In this document: positions 52,248-62,054 of the stretch, one piece after another
Layout: every line of letters starts with the position of its first letter
How positions within the stretch are numbered: the stretch's first letter is position 1
Origin: Arsukibacterium perlucidum DSM 18276
Lineage (GTDB): Bacteria; Pseudomonadota; Gammaproteobacteria; Enterobacterales; Alteromonadaceae
Direction: 5' to 3'
Assembly (NCBI RefSeq): GCF_000382165.1
Contig: NZ_KB907705.1
Span: 96,685 to 160,684 of the forward strand
DNA: 64,000 bases
Position numbers and translations under genes: made by a program
The notes under the pieces: generated by a model
The model's database searches: none
Seen by the model: only the letters and a program-made list of their open reading frames with translations
Told to the model about the DNA's origin: nothing

Positions 52248-54101
52248 TTAAGTTGTTGCAATTTCAGGCTGCCAGGGCATTTCCAGTAGTAGGGCCAGCG
52301 CAGTTAACAGTGCCTGCTCGGTGTCAGTTTGTAGTTTGTCAGCGGCCACAGCGGCCAGGATTGCCTGCCAGATATGTTGTTTTAACAGCGGTGCAGCACC
52401 AAGCAGGTTGTCAAGCTGCCGGGTTAAGCCGGGCAAATTGCTTACAGGCCGTGGCGTATCGTCCTTAAGCCCCAGAGTAGTTAACCCAGCCTGCCAAGCC
52501 TGCTGGCAGGCTGCCGGCTCACCAGCCGCACTTACTATAGCGGCGAGTAGTTGTAACGCCGGGGTTTGTACGGCGCTAAATTCTGTTTGGCGGGCGCCGC
52601 GAATTTGCTGTTTTGGCTTAAAGTGGCTGGCGACTGTATGGTCAATAAAGTTGATGATAATCCATTCAGATAGAGATAATTGTTTATCTGCAGCGGCCAG
52701 TGCCAGGATCAATTTTTCAAACTGAATAAACTGCTGGTGATTAAGTTCTTTCAATGCCGGCACGGCGCGCTGCAACAATTGCACTTGCAACGGCAAACTC
52801 AAGGCCTGCACAGCATCGACCATTTGATCAACCTGCTGTAACAGCTCCAGTGAGCCTTGCTCTTTAATCAGCTTTATTTGCTCAGCTTCATAATCGGGGT
52901 GCTGTAACAGTAAAGCGCAGACGATTGCCTGAGCCTGCAGCGGCTGCCGACTGTTCTGAACCAACAGCACTGGCAAGGCAGCCATGGCCTGAATTATCGT
53001 TTGTTTATCGGGCATGGCATTGCCGGCCGGCTTTGCTGCTGTGGCCTCTGCTGTAACTTCAACCTGGCTTACCGGGCTGGGGAATTTGCCATTCCAGTGC
53101 GGTTCCAGGCGTTTAATCCGTTTGCTCAGCGGCGGGTGCGTTGCAAAAATACTGGCCCAGCGGGAAATAGCCTCGCCAAAGAACAAGTGACTATTTTCAT
53201 CGGCATTCTGATTACTGATTCGGGTGCCGGCACTGTGTGCGCCTATGCGTTTTAAGGCACCGGCAATCCCTCTGGGGTTACGGCTGAATTGTACGGCAGA
53301 GGCATCGGCCAGATATTCGCGTTGCCGGCTGACGGCAGCTTTGATCAGGTTGCCAAAAAATGAACCCAAATAACCGATAACGACCAGGCCAAGGGCAATG
53401 GCCAGGATACCGCCGCCATTTTTATCTTTGCTGCTGCGGCCAATCCTGCCTCTGCTGGTGCTACCCGAGCGCAGCATGTAGTAACCGATATGCCCTAAAA
53501 ACAGAATGCCGTTTAAAATGGCGATCATCCGGATATTCATCCGCATATCACCATTTAAAATATGGCTGAACTCGTGTGCCACCACCCCTTGCAGCTCGTC
53601 ACGGTTTAACTGCTCAATGCAGCCCCGGGTCACCCCGATTACCGCATCACCCGGGCTGTAGCCCGCTGCAAAGGCGTTAATACCTTTTTCAGGTAAAAGA
53701 TAAACCGGGGGTACTGGCACATTGGCAGCGATAGCCATCTCTTCTACCACGTTCAGCAAACGCCGTTCAAGTGGGTCGTTGCTGGCGGCATCAATCCGGC
53801 TACCGCCAAGGCTGATTGCGACTACTTTGCCGCCGCCTTTTAACTGCTGCCATTTGATCAGCACCGCAATGCCGACAGCGGTAAGCACGCCAATACTGAT
53901 AAAAAACACTGCCTGCCAGGGTAAACCATGCTCTATTGCAGAGAGCGAATCGGCATTTTGTATATCAACCAGGCCCAGCCCAACCAACACCAGGGCGTTG
54001 GTCAGCACTAACAGCAGGATAACGGCCAGGCTGAACAATGATACCAGGATCCGGGTGTTACGACGGGCTAAATCCTGTTGGCTGAAAAAGTTACTCGCCA
54101 T
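52248..54101 (-). CDS. M48-family zinc metalloprotease with C-terminal helical extension
   Basis: The 617-residue protein has two N-terminal membrane segments (residues 18-44 and 63-82). The zinc motif HEFSH lies at 176-180 (VVAHEFSHILNGDMRMN), with two more hydrophobic segments around 195-250. The third zinc ligand lies near REYLADASAVQFSRN. It resembles HtpX but is about twice as long. Residues about 340-617 form a helical tail (LVLALAAADKQLSLSEW) of unknown function that recalls TerB-like domains. It follows lemA by 6 bp; LemA-M48 pairs are common in bacteria and may act in envelope quality control. Confidence 0.88.
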   Translation of the reverse strand: MASNFFSQQDLARRNTRILVSLFSLAVILLLVLTNALVLVGLGLVDIQNADSLSAIEHGLPWQAVFFISIGVLTAVGIAVLIKWQQLKGGGKVVAISLGGSRIDAASNDPLERRLLNVVEEMAIAANVPVPPVYLLPEKGINAFAAGYSPGDAVIGVTRGCIEQLNRDELQGVVAHEFSHILNGDMRMNIRMIAILNGILFLGHIGYYMLRSGSTSRGRIGRSSKDKNGGGILAIALGLVVIGYLGSFFGNLIKAAVSRQREYLADASAVQFSRNPRGIAGALKRIGAHSAGTRISNQNADENSHLFFGEAISRWASIFATHPPLSKRIKRLEPHWNGKFPSPVSQVEVTAEATAAKPAGNAMPDKQTIIQAMAALPVLLVQNSRQPLQAQAIVCALLLQHPDYEAEQIKLIKEQGSLELLQQVDQMVDAVQALSLPLQVQLLQRAVPALKELNHQQFIQFEKLILALAAADKQLSLSEWIIINFIDHTVASHFKPKQQIRGARQTEFSAVQTPALQLLAAIVSAAGEPAACQQAWQAGLTTLGLKDDTPRPVSNLPGLTRQLDNLLGAAPLLKQHIWQAILAAVAADKLQTDTEQALLTALALLLEMPWQPEIATT

Positions 54102-54107
54102 GGCTTA

Positions 54108-54698
54108 TCAGAAGCTTACTTTAGGTGCTGCCTGGATTAACTGGCTGTCTTCAAACTCCAGCAGGGCGGCGTCTTTAGCGTGACCAAAGCTGGGTGCAAA
54201 TAATACCGGCGGGAAGCTCTGTTTATAGGTATTATATTCGGTAACGCCGTCGTTAAAAGCCTGACGGGCAAATGCTACCCGGTTTTCAGTGCTGGTCAGC
54301 TCTTCAGACAGTTGCATCATATTCTGATTGGCTTTCAGGTCAGGATAAGCCTCCATTACCATATTCAGCCGGCCCATTGCACTTTGCAACGCGCCTTCAG
54401 CGCCCGCCAGCTGGCTGATAGCGCCGGCATCACCCGGGTTATTTGCGGCTACTTTTAAGCCGGCCATCGCTGCGTTACGGGCACTGATAACGGCTTCTAA
54501 CGTTTCCCGCTCGTGCGACATATAGGCTTTGGCGGTTTCAACCAGGTTTGGGATCAGGTCGTAACGGCGTTTTAACTGCACTTCAATTTGGGCAAAGGCA
54601 TTCTGAAAGCGGTTTTTTAACTTAACGAGTTGATTAAAAATACTAATGACATAAAAAATTATGACAGCAAGTATCACAAGTATAATAAGTAAATTCAT
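54108..54698 (-). CDS. LemA-family membrane protein
   Basis: I chose ATG 54698 (196 residues), which starts the N-terminal membrane segment LLIILVILAVIIFYVISIFN directly. The LemA core follows: FAQIEVQLKRRYDLIPNLVE, YMSHERETLEAVISARNAA and ENRVAFARQAFNDGVTEYN. LemA proteins have a long helical periplasmic or cytoplasmic domain and no known enzyme activity. The product is probably a partner of the M48 protease encoded immediately downstream. Confidence 0.9.
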   Translation of the reverse strand: MNLLIILVILAVIIFYVISIFNQLVKLKNRFQNAFAQIEVQLKRRYDLIPNLVETAKAYMSHERETLEAVISARNAAMAGLKVAANNPGDAGAISQLAGAEGALQSAMGRLNMVMEAYPDLKANQNMMQLSEELTSTENRVAFARQAFNDGVTEYNTYKQSFPPVLFAPSFGHAKDAALLEFEDSQLIQAAPKVSF

Positions 54699-54885
54699 GA
54701 TGGATTCCCGGCGCAATGATCAGATACTAATATTGTTAACAATTGTTTAATCGAATGTCCAGCCTTTCTTGTGCAGTAGCTGTTGAAACATCAACTGAAA
54801 CATCAGGGTTGCTGCCGGCTGCTATTTCAACATCAGTGCGTTATCATAGTGCCAATGGTTACTTTACAAAATAGTGAGAGCAAAT

Positions 54886-55212
54886 ATGACCGATTTTCAC
54901 CATATTTCAGTTGCAGATACCGCAGCAATGCTGGCACAGCAGCACGTGATTATTGCCGATATCCGGGATGAGCAAAGCTTTGCCAATGGTCACATAGCAG
55001 GGGCTTATCATTTGAGCGATGGCAGTCTGCGCCAGTTTATGCAGCAGGTTGAGTTTGATCAGCCAGTCATTGTTGTTTGCTATCATGGCAATTCCAGTCA
55101 GGGTGCGGCTCAATATCTGGCGCAGCAGGGCTTTGAGAAGGTATATAGTATGGATGGTGGCTTCAGCCAGTGGCAGCAATCGCAGCCATTTGAGCGTAGC
55201 ACCGATGCATAA
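54886..55212 (+). CDS. glpE: thiosulfate sulfurtransferase GlpE (rhodanese)
   Basis: The 108-residue single-domain rhodanese has the exact length of E. coli GlpE. The active-site Cys65 lies in [11 protein letters not shown], and [16 protein letters not shown] is the rhodanese signature. I chose ATG 54886; a GTG 12 bases earlier is in frame but less likely. It transfers sulfane sulfur from thiosulfate to cyanide or thioredoxin. Its stop overlaps the glpG start by 8 bases. Confidence 0.93.
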   Translation: MTDFHHISVADTAAMLAQQHVIIADIRDEQSFANGHIAGAYHLSDGSLRQFMQQVEFDQPVIVVCYHGNSSQGAAQYLAQQGFEKVYSMDGGFSQWQQSQPFERSTDA

Positions 55213-56026
55213 ACTGGCTGAGCTAAACAACCCGGCTGCTGCTTTACTTTTTGCTGACTATTGTCAGAGCAGCGGACTGCAGGTTAAGGCTGAGCTGGCC
55301 ACTGCAGGCCCGGCAATATTGTATTGCGATGAAGGCGATTATCAGCAGGCAACCGCCTTGCTCAGGGAATTTATTCAGCAGCCTGATCACCCCCGTTATC
55401 AGGCCGCAGCCTGGCAGCGCAGCCAGCCGGTAGCTCAGACAGGACGACCAGTTAAGGTTGCTATTCCCTGGGCGAAAGTAATCAATAGCCCGGTCACTTC
55501 GCTTATTTTGCTGTTATGTTTGTTGGTATATGGCTGGCAGCAACTGGATTTTAAAACTGCAACCAGCAGCTTGCAGCTTACCGAGCCCGCTCAGTTGTGG
55601 CGCTGGTTTACCCCTGCTTTATTGCATTTTTCAGTAACCCATCTGGTGTTTAATCTGTTGTGGTGGCTGTTGCTGGCATCAGCGCTGGAACGCCGGTTCG
55701 GTAGTATCAGCTTACTTCATTTCACAGTGGTAACCGCGGTTATTTCTAATGCTGCTCAGTATTTTTTGGTTGGTACCAATTTTGGTGGTTTATCTGGTGT
55801 GGTGTATGCGCTGTTTGGTTTCTGCTGGCTTAACCAGAAACGTGATCCGCAACCCCGGCCTCTGATCAGCGACCCTCTGGCAATTTTTATGGTGGTATGG
55901 TTGTTACTGGGCTTTGCCGATGTGCTTTGGGTCAGCATGGCAAACTGGGCCCATTTAGCCGGTTTACTGGCCGGTTTACTGATGGCCTTGCTGATGAAGC
56001 CGCCCCGGGCGGCTGTCGATCATTGA
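55205..56026 (+). CDS. glpG: rhomboid intramembrane serine protease GlpG
   Basis: I chose ATG 55205 (273 residues), inside the end of glpE; the longer frame from 55019 overlaps all of that gene. The cytoplasmic N-domain (residues 1-85) is followed by six membrane segments. The catalytic dyad is Ser197 ([10 protein letters not shown]) and His250 ([11 protein letters not shown]), with the oxyanion residues His146 and Asn150 (HLVFN). The spacing matches E. coli GlpG Ser201/His254. It cleaves membrane proteins. The last 7 bp overlap the convergent FliL-like gene. Confidence 0.94.
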   Translation: MHKLAELNNPAAALLFADYCQSSGLQVKAELATAGPAILYCDEGDYQQATALLREFIQQPDHPRYQAAAWQRSQPVAQTGRPVKVAIPWAKVINSPVTSLILLLCLLVYGWQQLDFKTATSSLQLTEPAQLWRWFTPALLHFSVTHLVFNLLWWLLLASALERRFGSISLLHFTVVTAVISNAAQYFLVGTNFGGLSGVVYALFGFCWLNQKRDPQPRPLISDPLAIFMVVWLLLGFADVLWVSMANWAHLAGLLAGLLMALLMKPPRAAVDH

Positions 56027-56418
56027 TACAAATATTTAGTAAATAATAAGTCTTTGATAATAGTGTCGCCGGTTTCTCTTTTCAGCACTTCCTGCAATTT
56101 TGTCAAAATTGTGGTCCGGATCTCTTCTCTGCCGGTCAGCGATTTTATGTTGTCTTCTGATTGTTTGCTCAGAATGCCAATAATGGTATCAAGGATCAGT
56201 GGCTCGTGGTGCTCAATCGCCGGAATAAAACGTTTATCAATAACCATTAGCTCCACCGTCACTCTGACATAGCCAAGGCTGCGGCGGTTACCGGAGACGT
56301 AGTTGGTGACAATATCCGGATCAAAGCCATAATAAACAAACTCCGCTTCTTGTTGTCTGGCGCTGGCTGGTGACAGCGTCAGCATTAATGCAAGAACTAC
56401 AAAAACGAATAATTTCAT
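56020..56418 (-). CDS. FliL-family protein outside a flagellar operon
   Basis: The 132-residue product has a signal-like N-terminus (LFVFVVLALMLTLSPASA). A FliL-like domain follows: LGYVRVTVELMVIDKRFIPA, ILDTIIGILSKQSEDNIKSL, GREEIRTTILTKLQEVLK. FliL binds the flagellar stator, but members next to glpG are found without flagellar genes and may have another role. It is isolated here and converges on glpG. Confidence 0.82.
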   Translation of the reverse strand: MKLFVFVVLALMLTLSPASARQQEAEFVYYGFDPDIVTNYVSGNRRSLGYVRVTVELMVIDKRFIPAIEHHEPLILDTIIGILSKQSEDNIKSLTGREEIRTTILTKLQEVLKRETGDTIIKDLLFTKYLYQ

Positions 56419-56581
56419 GTTGCCTGGCCTTTTTGCTGCATCAGGAGAATACTTTGTTAACCTTAGTGTTTTCCCAAGCTCATTACCAGTTTAATTCTGC
56501 TGCAACCAATAGTTTTTTCAGCTGAAAAGCCCGGCTGAACTTGTTATCATTCGGCCACATTATCGTTAGCTGAGCATTTTA

Positions 56582-57103
56582 GTGGCCGAACCTGCTATTT
56601 CATTAGCCGCTGACTGGCAATTGGCCAGTGCTGTTACTTTACCTCCTATGTTACAGGCCTGGTTGCTGGAACCCGCCTCCCTGACAGCAAGGTTGAAAAA
56701 CCGTGCCCGTGATTTTCAGTTGCAGGTACTGCAGCAACAGCAGCAGGCATTACCTGACTTTTTGCAACCTTTGCTGCCGGGTATTGATGTTGCTCAGTGC
56801 CGGGAAGTACTGATGTCCTGCAATAAGCTGCCTTGTGTTTATGCTCAGAGTTGGCTGCCATTGCCAACGTTAGCTGCATTGCAACCCCTGGCAGAGCTTG
56901 GCGATCAGCCGCTGGGTGAAGTGATTTTTCAGCAGCAACATGTCTCGCGCAGCGCGGTTGAGGTTGCCAGAGTGTATTTGCGGCAGCCGTTGGTTACTAC
57001 GGTTGCGACAGGCGAATACTGGGCCCGACGTTCGGTATTTACCCTGGCGGGGCATCCGCTATTAGTTGCCGAAGTATTTTTAGATGGAATCGTAACCCTG
57101 TGA
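56582..57103 (+). CDS. ubiC: chorismate pyruvate-lyase
   Basis: UbiC makes 4-hydroxybenzoate and pyruvate from chorismate, the first step of ubiquinone synthesis. The 173-residue product from GTG 56582 fits the family (E. coli 165). Features are MLQAWLLEPASLTARLK, PLGEVIFQQQHVSRSAVEVA and WARRSVFTLAGHPLLVAEVF. A later ATG (56648) would remove the conserved N-terminus. The stop overlaps the ubiA start (GTGA). Confidence 0.9.
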   Translation: MAEPAISLAADWQLASAVTLPPMLQAWLLEPASLTARLKNRARDFQLQVLQQQQQALPDFLQPLLPGIDVAQCREVLMSCNKLPCVYAQSWLPLPTLAALQPLAELGDQPLGEVIFQQQHVSRSAVEVARVYLRQPLVTTVATGEYWARRSVFTLAGHPLLVAEVFLDGIVTL

Positions 57104-57975
57104 ACTGGCAGTTAAGCTGGCAACGCTGGCCGGATTACCGGCTATTGATGCGACTGGATAAACCGATTGGCATTTATTTGTTACTGTGGCCCACCTGGTG
57201 GGCTTTATGGCTGGCAGCTGAAGGGTTGCCGGATCTTAAGCTGCTGCTTATTTTCAGTTTTGGCGTAGTACTAATGCGGTCCGCCGGTTGTGTTATAAAC
57301 GACTATGCTGATCGCCACTTCGATGGCCTGGTTGAACGCACTGCACAGCGACCGTTAGCGCAGGGCAGGGTTAGTGCAACAGAGGCTTTGCAGTTGTTTG
57401 CGTTGTTGGTTGCGCTAAGTGCCGGTTTGTTATTTTGGTTAAACTGGCAAACGGTGTTGTTGTCAGTAGTGGCCTTGCTACTGGCAGCCGCCTATCCCTT
57501 TATGAAGCGCTACACCCACTTGCCGCAACTGGTGCTGGGAGCAGCATTCAGCTGGGGTATGCCAATGGCATTTATGGCAACGCAGCTGCAGTTGCCGGCG
57601 TTGGTGTGGTATTTATATCTGGCGAATTTATGCTGGACGGTAGCCTACGATACCTATTACGCCCTGGTTGATAAACCCGATGACCTAAAAGCCGGGATAA
57701 AATCTACTGCCATTTTATTTGGCCGGCAGGCGTTAGCGATTATCGGTTTGCTGCAGCTGTTAACCTTGTTATTGCTGGGATATGTTGGGGTGCTGGCGCA
57801 GTTAAGCATGGTTTATTATGTCGCGCTCAGTTGTTGTGTGCTGGCGTTTATCTATCAGTTTCGTCTTGCCATAAGCGGCCGGGCAGGCTGTTTTCAGGCG
57901 TTTTTACATAATCATTATGTCGGGTTGCTGGTGTTTGCCGGTATTGCCCTGCATTATTTGTTTTATAGTGCTTAG
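57100..57975 (+). CDS. ubiA: 4-hydroxybenzoate octaprenyltransferase
   Basis: This 291-residue membrane enzyme attaches the polyprenyl chain to 4-hydroxybenzoate. The first Asp-rich motif is NDYAD (residues 67-71) within AGCVINDYADRHFDG, and the second is YDTYYALVDKPDD. GIYLLLWPTWWALW is the typical first segment. The start is GTG at 57100, overlapping ubiC. Its position confirms the ubiC-ubiA operon known from E. coli. Confidence 0.95.
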   Translation: MNWQLSWQRWPDYRLLMRLDKPIGIYLLLWPTWWALWLAAEGLPDLKLLLIFSFGVVLMRSAGCVINDYADRHFDGLVERTAQRPLAQGRVSATEALQLFALLVALSAGLLFWLNWQTVLLSVVALLLAAAYPFMKRYTHLPQLVLGAAFSWGMPMAFMATQLQLPALVWYLYLANLCWTVAYDTYYALVDKPDDLKAGIKSTAILFGRQALAIIGLLQLLTLLLLGYVGVLAQLSMVYYVALSCCVLAFIYQFRLAISGRAGCFQAFLHNHYVGLLVFAGIALHYLFYSA

Positions 57976-58014
57976 CCGGATGGCTGATTCTTGACTTATT
58001 GCAGGTAGATATTA

Positions 58015-58449
58015 ATGAAAAACCGGATCCTTGCCATGTTGTTATCGCTGGTTGTTGTCAGTGCATGTGCTGCGCCAGAACAGGAGCAACTGCTGAGCTT
58101 CCCGCAGGCAACAATTCAGCTGGCTGACGTTAAAAGAACGGTGCAACTGGCTGACACCCCTGAGCTGCGTGAACGTGGTTTGATGTTTCAAAAAAGTGCC
58201 GAGCCGGGTATGTTGTTGCTGTACCCCGAACCCCGGTTAATAAGTCTTTGGATGCGCAATACCGACTTAGCGCTGGATGTCGCCTTTATTGACCCGCAAT
58301 GGCGAATCATGGCCATAGTACAGTTGCATCCGCTGGATGAAACTCCGGTATCAGCGCCATCTGCTGCGCTGGCGGCACTGGAGATGCCTCGAGGCTGGTT
58401 TGCCGAGCGCAACATTCAGGTGGGTGAAAAGCTGAAACTGGTTCGTTAA
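58015..58449 (+). CDS. DUF192 lipoprotein
   Basis: The 144-residue protein has a signal with lipobox VSAC (Cys18). DUF192 blocks follow: LADTPELRERGLMFQ, LLYPEPRLISLWMRNTDLAL and LEMPRGWFAERNIQVG. The family is widespread and its function unknown. It is 39 bp after ubiA on the same strand, but a functional link is doubtful. Confidence 0.88.
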   Translation: MKNRILAMLLSLVVVSACAAPEQEQLLSFPQATIQLADVKRTVQLADTPELRERGLMFQKSAEPGMLLLYPEPRLISLWMRNTDLALDVAFIDPQWRIMAIVQLHPLDETPVSAPSAALAALEMPRGWFAERNIQVGEKLKLVR

Positions 58450-58472
58450 AACCTGTGGCTCAGCCAGTGGGT

Positions 58473-59126
58473 TTAGCGACTGGGGTCAATCACACCATTG
58501 ATACTATTATTATGCCGGAACCAGCCAGCAATGCTGTATCGGTCATCAACAGCGCTCAAAACCTCATGGGCGAAACGCTCACTTTCAAAGAGTACCAGGC
58601 TACCCGCCTGCGGCTTTATCCTGCTTAATATGCTGTCATCGGGGCCATATAATACTAACTCACCACCGGCACTGACATCGTTTAAATAACTAACTGTGGT
58701 CAGTACTCTATTCGAGCGGCCGCTGAAAGCATCAAAATGCTTCTGATAGAAGTCACCATACTGATAACAGGCAAAATGGCACTCGAAATCAAACAATCCC
58801 AGAAAAAACTGGCGGTTCAGTTGCAGCTGTAGTTGTTGCATTAACTGCAGATAATGTTGCTGAGCCGGGCTCTGGCCATCAAACCAGAGTGTTTTGTCAC
58901 GACGTATCTGCCGATTCAGGGTATGGTCACGGGCCCGGCCAACTCCGGCCGGGGTCAAATCAGCGTCAAAGCGGGCCTCATCCAGCAGCTGTAAGTTTAA
59001 ACCGGCAGGCAGGAAATCAGCTATGACTGTCCAGCCTTGCCGGTAAAATTGCGCCAGCATTAATTCATCACCAATAACGCCATCGCTGACGCATTGATCA
59101 ATCCTGACCCCAACCGATTCTGCCAT
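58473..59126 (-). CDS. 2-oxoglutarate/Fe(II)-dependent dioxygenase, prolyl-hydroxylase type
   Basis: The 217-residue enzyme has the iron triad His130-x-Asp132 (YQKHFDAF) and His187 (RFAHEVL), with Arg196 (DRYSIAGWF) as 2-oxoglutarate anchor. Bacterial members of this family hydroxylate proteins such as EF-Tu or small molecules. The substrate here is unknown. The neighbours (DUF192 and DUF3833) give no hint. It is monocistronic and convergent with DUF192. Confidence 0.86.
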   Translation of the reverse strand: MAESVGVRIDQCVSDGVIGDELMLAQFYRQGWTVIADFLPAGLNLQLLDEARFDADLTPAGVGRARDHTLNRQIRRDKTLWFDGQSPAQQHYLQLMQQLQLQLNRQFFLGLFDFECHFACYQYGDFYQKHFDAFSGRSNRVLTTVSYLNDVSAGGELVLYGPDDSILSRIKPQAGSLVLFESERFAHEVLSAVDDRYSIAGWFRHNNSINGVIDPSR

Positions 59127-59317
59127 ATTCAGGCTCCCCCCTATAATAGAGCAGCGTTTTTACGGGGTTGCTGGCAGCCTGTCTAACAAGAAAAACTTGT
59201 CTTCAGGATAAGGGATTCTGCTGCGTAAGATCGCAGGTTTGACTGAGCTAAAGAACAACTGGCTGCGTAATGTCTGCTATGGTTGTGAATAAGGTTGAAT
59301 AGATTAGGGATATCATC

Positions 59318-59908
59318 ATGCAAAAATCATCTTGGTTAACAGCGACAGTTGTCGCCGGTGCATTGGCTATAACTGGCTGTAGTCAGTCTATATCTGACTA
59401 CAAACAGCTGACACCTGCTCTGGAGCTTGACCGTTTTTTTCTGGGGTCAGGCCGGGCCTACGGGGTGATGCATGATTGGCGTGGCCAGCAGAGTGTCCGT
59501 TTTGTTGCTGATCTGTGCGGAGAATGGCAGCAGGGGCAGGGTGATTTATACGAAGTTTTTTATTTTAGTGATGGCCGGGTAGAACAGCGTCACTGGCAGC
59601 TGACTCAAGGAGCCGATGGCGAAGTTCGGGGTACGGCTGGTGATGTTGTTGGTGAAGCAACAGGCCAGCTTGCCGGCAACAGCCTGTATTGGCAGTATGT
59701 TTTGCGGATCCCTTACGATGGCGATACCCTGGATGTCACGGTGAAAGACTGGCTGCACCTGGTTGATGAGAAAAACCTGATAAACCGTACCACACTCCAC
59801 AAATATGGCTTCAAAGTAGCTGAACTGACGCTGTCTATTCAGCAACTTGATGCTAATGCCGATTGTTCAGCGTTAAAGCAACAAGTCGCCGAAATTGCCG
59901 CGGGTTAG
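59318..59908 (+). CDS. DUF3833 lipoprotein
   Basis: The 196-residue protein has a lipobox AITGC (Cys21). DUF3833 blocks follow: ALELDRFFLGSGRAYGVM, FVADLCGEWQQGQGDLYEVF, NSLYWQYVLRIPYDGDTLDV and NRTTLHKYGFKVAEL. The family function is unknown. It may act in the cell envelope. The 3' end overlaps the convergent DUF4136 gene by 4 bp. Confidence 0.88.
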   Translation: MQKSSWLTATVVAGALAITGCSQSISDYKQLTPALELDRFFLGSGRAYGVMHDWRGQQSVRFVADLCGEWQQGQGDLYEVFYFSDGRVEQRHWQLTQGADGEVRGTAGDVVGEATGQLAGNSLYWQYVLRIPYDGDTLDVTVKDWLHLVDEKNLINRTTLHKYGFKVAELTLSIQQLDANADCSALKQQVAEIAAG

Positions 59909-60498
59909 CGAGCTGATTTTGGAAACTGCTCAAAAATAAGAGCCACTGTGCGTGCTGCAGCTTCGCGCGGTTGCTCTAAATCTTTTTGTTTTAATGTGCC
60001 CTCAGCAATCCCTTCCCAGATTAACTGGCGCTCAGCCGCATCTACCACATCAATATTCACTGTGCCTACTTTGTAGTGAACAGTGCTTACGTCGTTGTTG
60101 TAAACCGGAAAACCACCATACACAATGCCGCGCCGGTAGTGGTAGTATCCGTGATGGTAGCTGAGTGTTGATACAGTACGGGTATCAGAACGGCTTGCCA
60201 CATTAGAATTAAAGTTAACCAGCAACTGCGGATCTGATGCAACGTAGCGATAGCCTCTGGCAGTAAGCTCTGCACTGATGGCATCTTTAAAATGCTGAGT
60301 TACCAGAGTGGTATAACCGGCTCTGTCTGTAGCTAAGTCGGAAACGAATGAAAAGGTCTGATACTGACTAAAGTTAACGTTAGTGGCTTGATCAGACCGA
60401 ACTTTTGGCCCGCTGCTGCAGGCTGTTAAGGTTATTGCCAAAACCGCTGCGGTTAAAAGTTTGCTGTGTTGTATTTTAGTCGGTAGCTTTATCATCAT
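59905..60498 (-). CDS. DUF4136 lipoprotein
   Basis: The 197-residue protein has a lipobox ITLTAC (Cys27). DUF4136 features are VNFSQYQTFSFVSD, the Tyr/His-rich loop SYHHGYYHYRRG, VGTVNIDVVDAAERQLIWEG and AARTVALIFEQFPKSA. The family is common in Proteobacteria with no known function. Confidence 0.88.
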   Translation of the reverse strand: MMIKLPTKIQHSKLLTAAVLAITLTACSSGPKVRSDQATNVNFSQYQTFSFVSDLATDRAGYTTLVTQHFKDAISAELTARGYRYVASDPQLLVNFNSNVASRSDTRTVSTLSYHHGYYHYRRGIVYGGFPVYNNDVSTVHYKVGTVNIDVVDAAERQLIWEGIAEGTLKQKDLEQPREAAARTVALIFEQFPKSAR

Positions 60499-60786
60499 TA
60501 CTGTTCCCCGGTTGCAACCTGTGCGTTCTGACAGGCTGTGAGTGATTAAGTTGCGCTAAGATAATTAGGCTGCTAACTGGATATCATTGCAAATGTAATC
60601 TTTATTTGCCAACTCTGATATTTATTATGGCATGCTAAGTGTGATAAAACAGTTGCTGACAAAATACGCAATAGCGTTAGCTATCAGTCTCAACTCATAT
60701 TACACTTATTAACAAAGTGCGGCAGGGATCTCGGCACAACGAAAATAGTATGCAGCCGGGGCGGCTGTTTAATACGAGACCAGAAC

Positions 60787-62025
60787 ATGAATGCAGTGAA
60801 AAAGAATAATAACAACAACGAGCAACAGCTCGCAGCTGAACTGGAAAATCAAGCGCAACAGCAGCTTGCCAGCAGCCTGGCTGATTTTGGCAAACAGCTA
60901 ATGAGTGAGCAACAGCAGCTGTTGCAAAGCTACAGCGCCCAAATTCTGGCAAAATCGCAAAGTCAGTGGCAACAGCGCTTAATCGAACAGGAACAAGCTT
61001 ACCAGAAACTATTTAAAGACTGGCAGCACACTAAGCAGCAACTTGATTTAGCCGTGCCGGTGGCCAGTGCTGATACTCAGGAACTGGCCACTCTGAAGCA
61101 AAAAGCGGCTGAAACAACTAAACAAATGGCAGCACTTGCTGCTGAGTTGAAGAAAGCACAGCAGCACAATACCACGCTCAGTGAGCGTGAGATGAATCTC
61201 GAACAACAGCTGGCTGACTTAACTAAAGAACTGCAGCTTGAACAACATAAAGCCCAGCATTTTGAACAGGCGTTACAGGCTGCTCAGCAAAGTGTTGCCG
61301 ATCCTGAAGAGCTCACCCAGCTGCGCTCAGCGCTTGAGCAAGCCCAGGCTCAGGCACATGAAAGCAAATTGGCGTTACAACAGTTACAAGCAAGTGTGCA
61401 GCAGCATCAAAATGAACAGCAACAAAGCGCGCAGCAGTTAGCTGAACTGAACGAAAGCTACCTGGCGTTGCAGCAACAAACAGAGCAACAAACCCAGGCA
61501 CAACAAGACAAGCTCCAGGCTTTGGCGAAGAGCCAGCAGCAAGTTCGTGATTTAGAGCAGCAGCTGGCCGAGCGTGAGCAGCTGCTGAGCGAGCAGCAGC
61601 AAGAGCATAATCAACTGCAAGAGCAGCTTGCCGAGTTGACTACCCATAGTGAAGTATTACAAGCTCAGATTAACGAATTTGAGCAGCACCGCAATGATCT
61701 GGCTGATAGTAGTGCTGAGCTTGGCTCAGAGCTGACCCGGTTGCAAGCCGAGTTTGTTAACATAAACGAGCTGTTAAGCCAGAGTCAAAATCGCTGTAAG
61801 AAGCTGGAAGGCCAGTTAGAGCACGCGGTTAACCGACAGCAAGCTGCCGAGCAAAAACAGCAAAATGAAGCTGACCAGACCCGGGAAATGATCCGGCAAT
61901 TGCGGTCGCAACTTGCTGAACAGGATGAAGTTAACCAGCAGAATATCAGCGAGCTTGAACAGAAAATTATGGAATACAAGCTCAAGTTTGAATACGCGCA
62001 GAAACAACTGGCTGTATCGGGTTAA
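60787..62025 (+). CDS. long glutamine-rich coiled-coil protein
   Basis: This 412-residue protein is almost entirely coiled-coil by eye, with heptads rich in Gln, Glu, Leu and Ala from about residue 10 to 408. Examples are LEQQLADLTKELQLEQHKAQ and VRDLEQQLAEREQLLSEQQQ. There is no signal peptide or membrane segment, so it is probably cytoplasmic. No family was recognised. The start has AGACCAGAAC upstream without a strong ribosome-binding site. It precedes the yjaG-like gene by 29 bp, suggesting one operon. Confidence 0.75.
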   Translation: MNAVKKNNNNNEQQLAAELENQAQQQLASSLADFGKQLMSEQQQLLQSYSAQILAKSQSQWQQRLIEQEQAYQKLFKDWQHTKQQLDLAVPVASADTQELATLKQKAAETTKQMAALAAELKKAQQHNTTLSEREMNLEQQLADLTKELQLEQHKAQHFEQALQAAQQSVADPEELTQLRSALEQAQAQAHESKLALQQLQASVQQHQNEQQQSAQQLAELNESYLALQQQTEQQTQAQQDKLQALAKSQQQVRDLEQQLAEREQLLSEQQQEHNQLQEQLAELTTHSEVLQAQINEFEQHRNDLADSSAELGSELTRLQAEFVNINELLSQSQNRCKKLEGQLEHAVNRQQAAEQKQQNEADQTREMIRQLRSQLAEQDEVNQQNISELEQKIMEYKLKFEYAQKQLAVSG

Positions 62026-62054
62026 CGCCGGGCTTTAATCCGTTTTGGAGTGTT

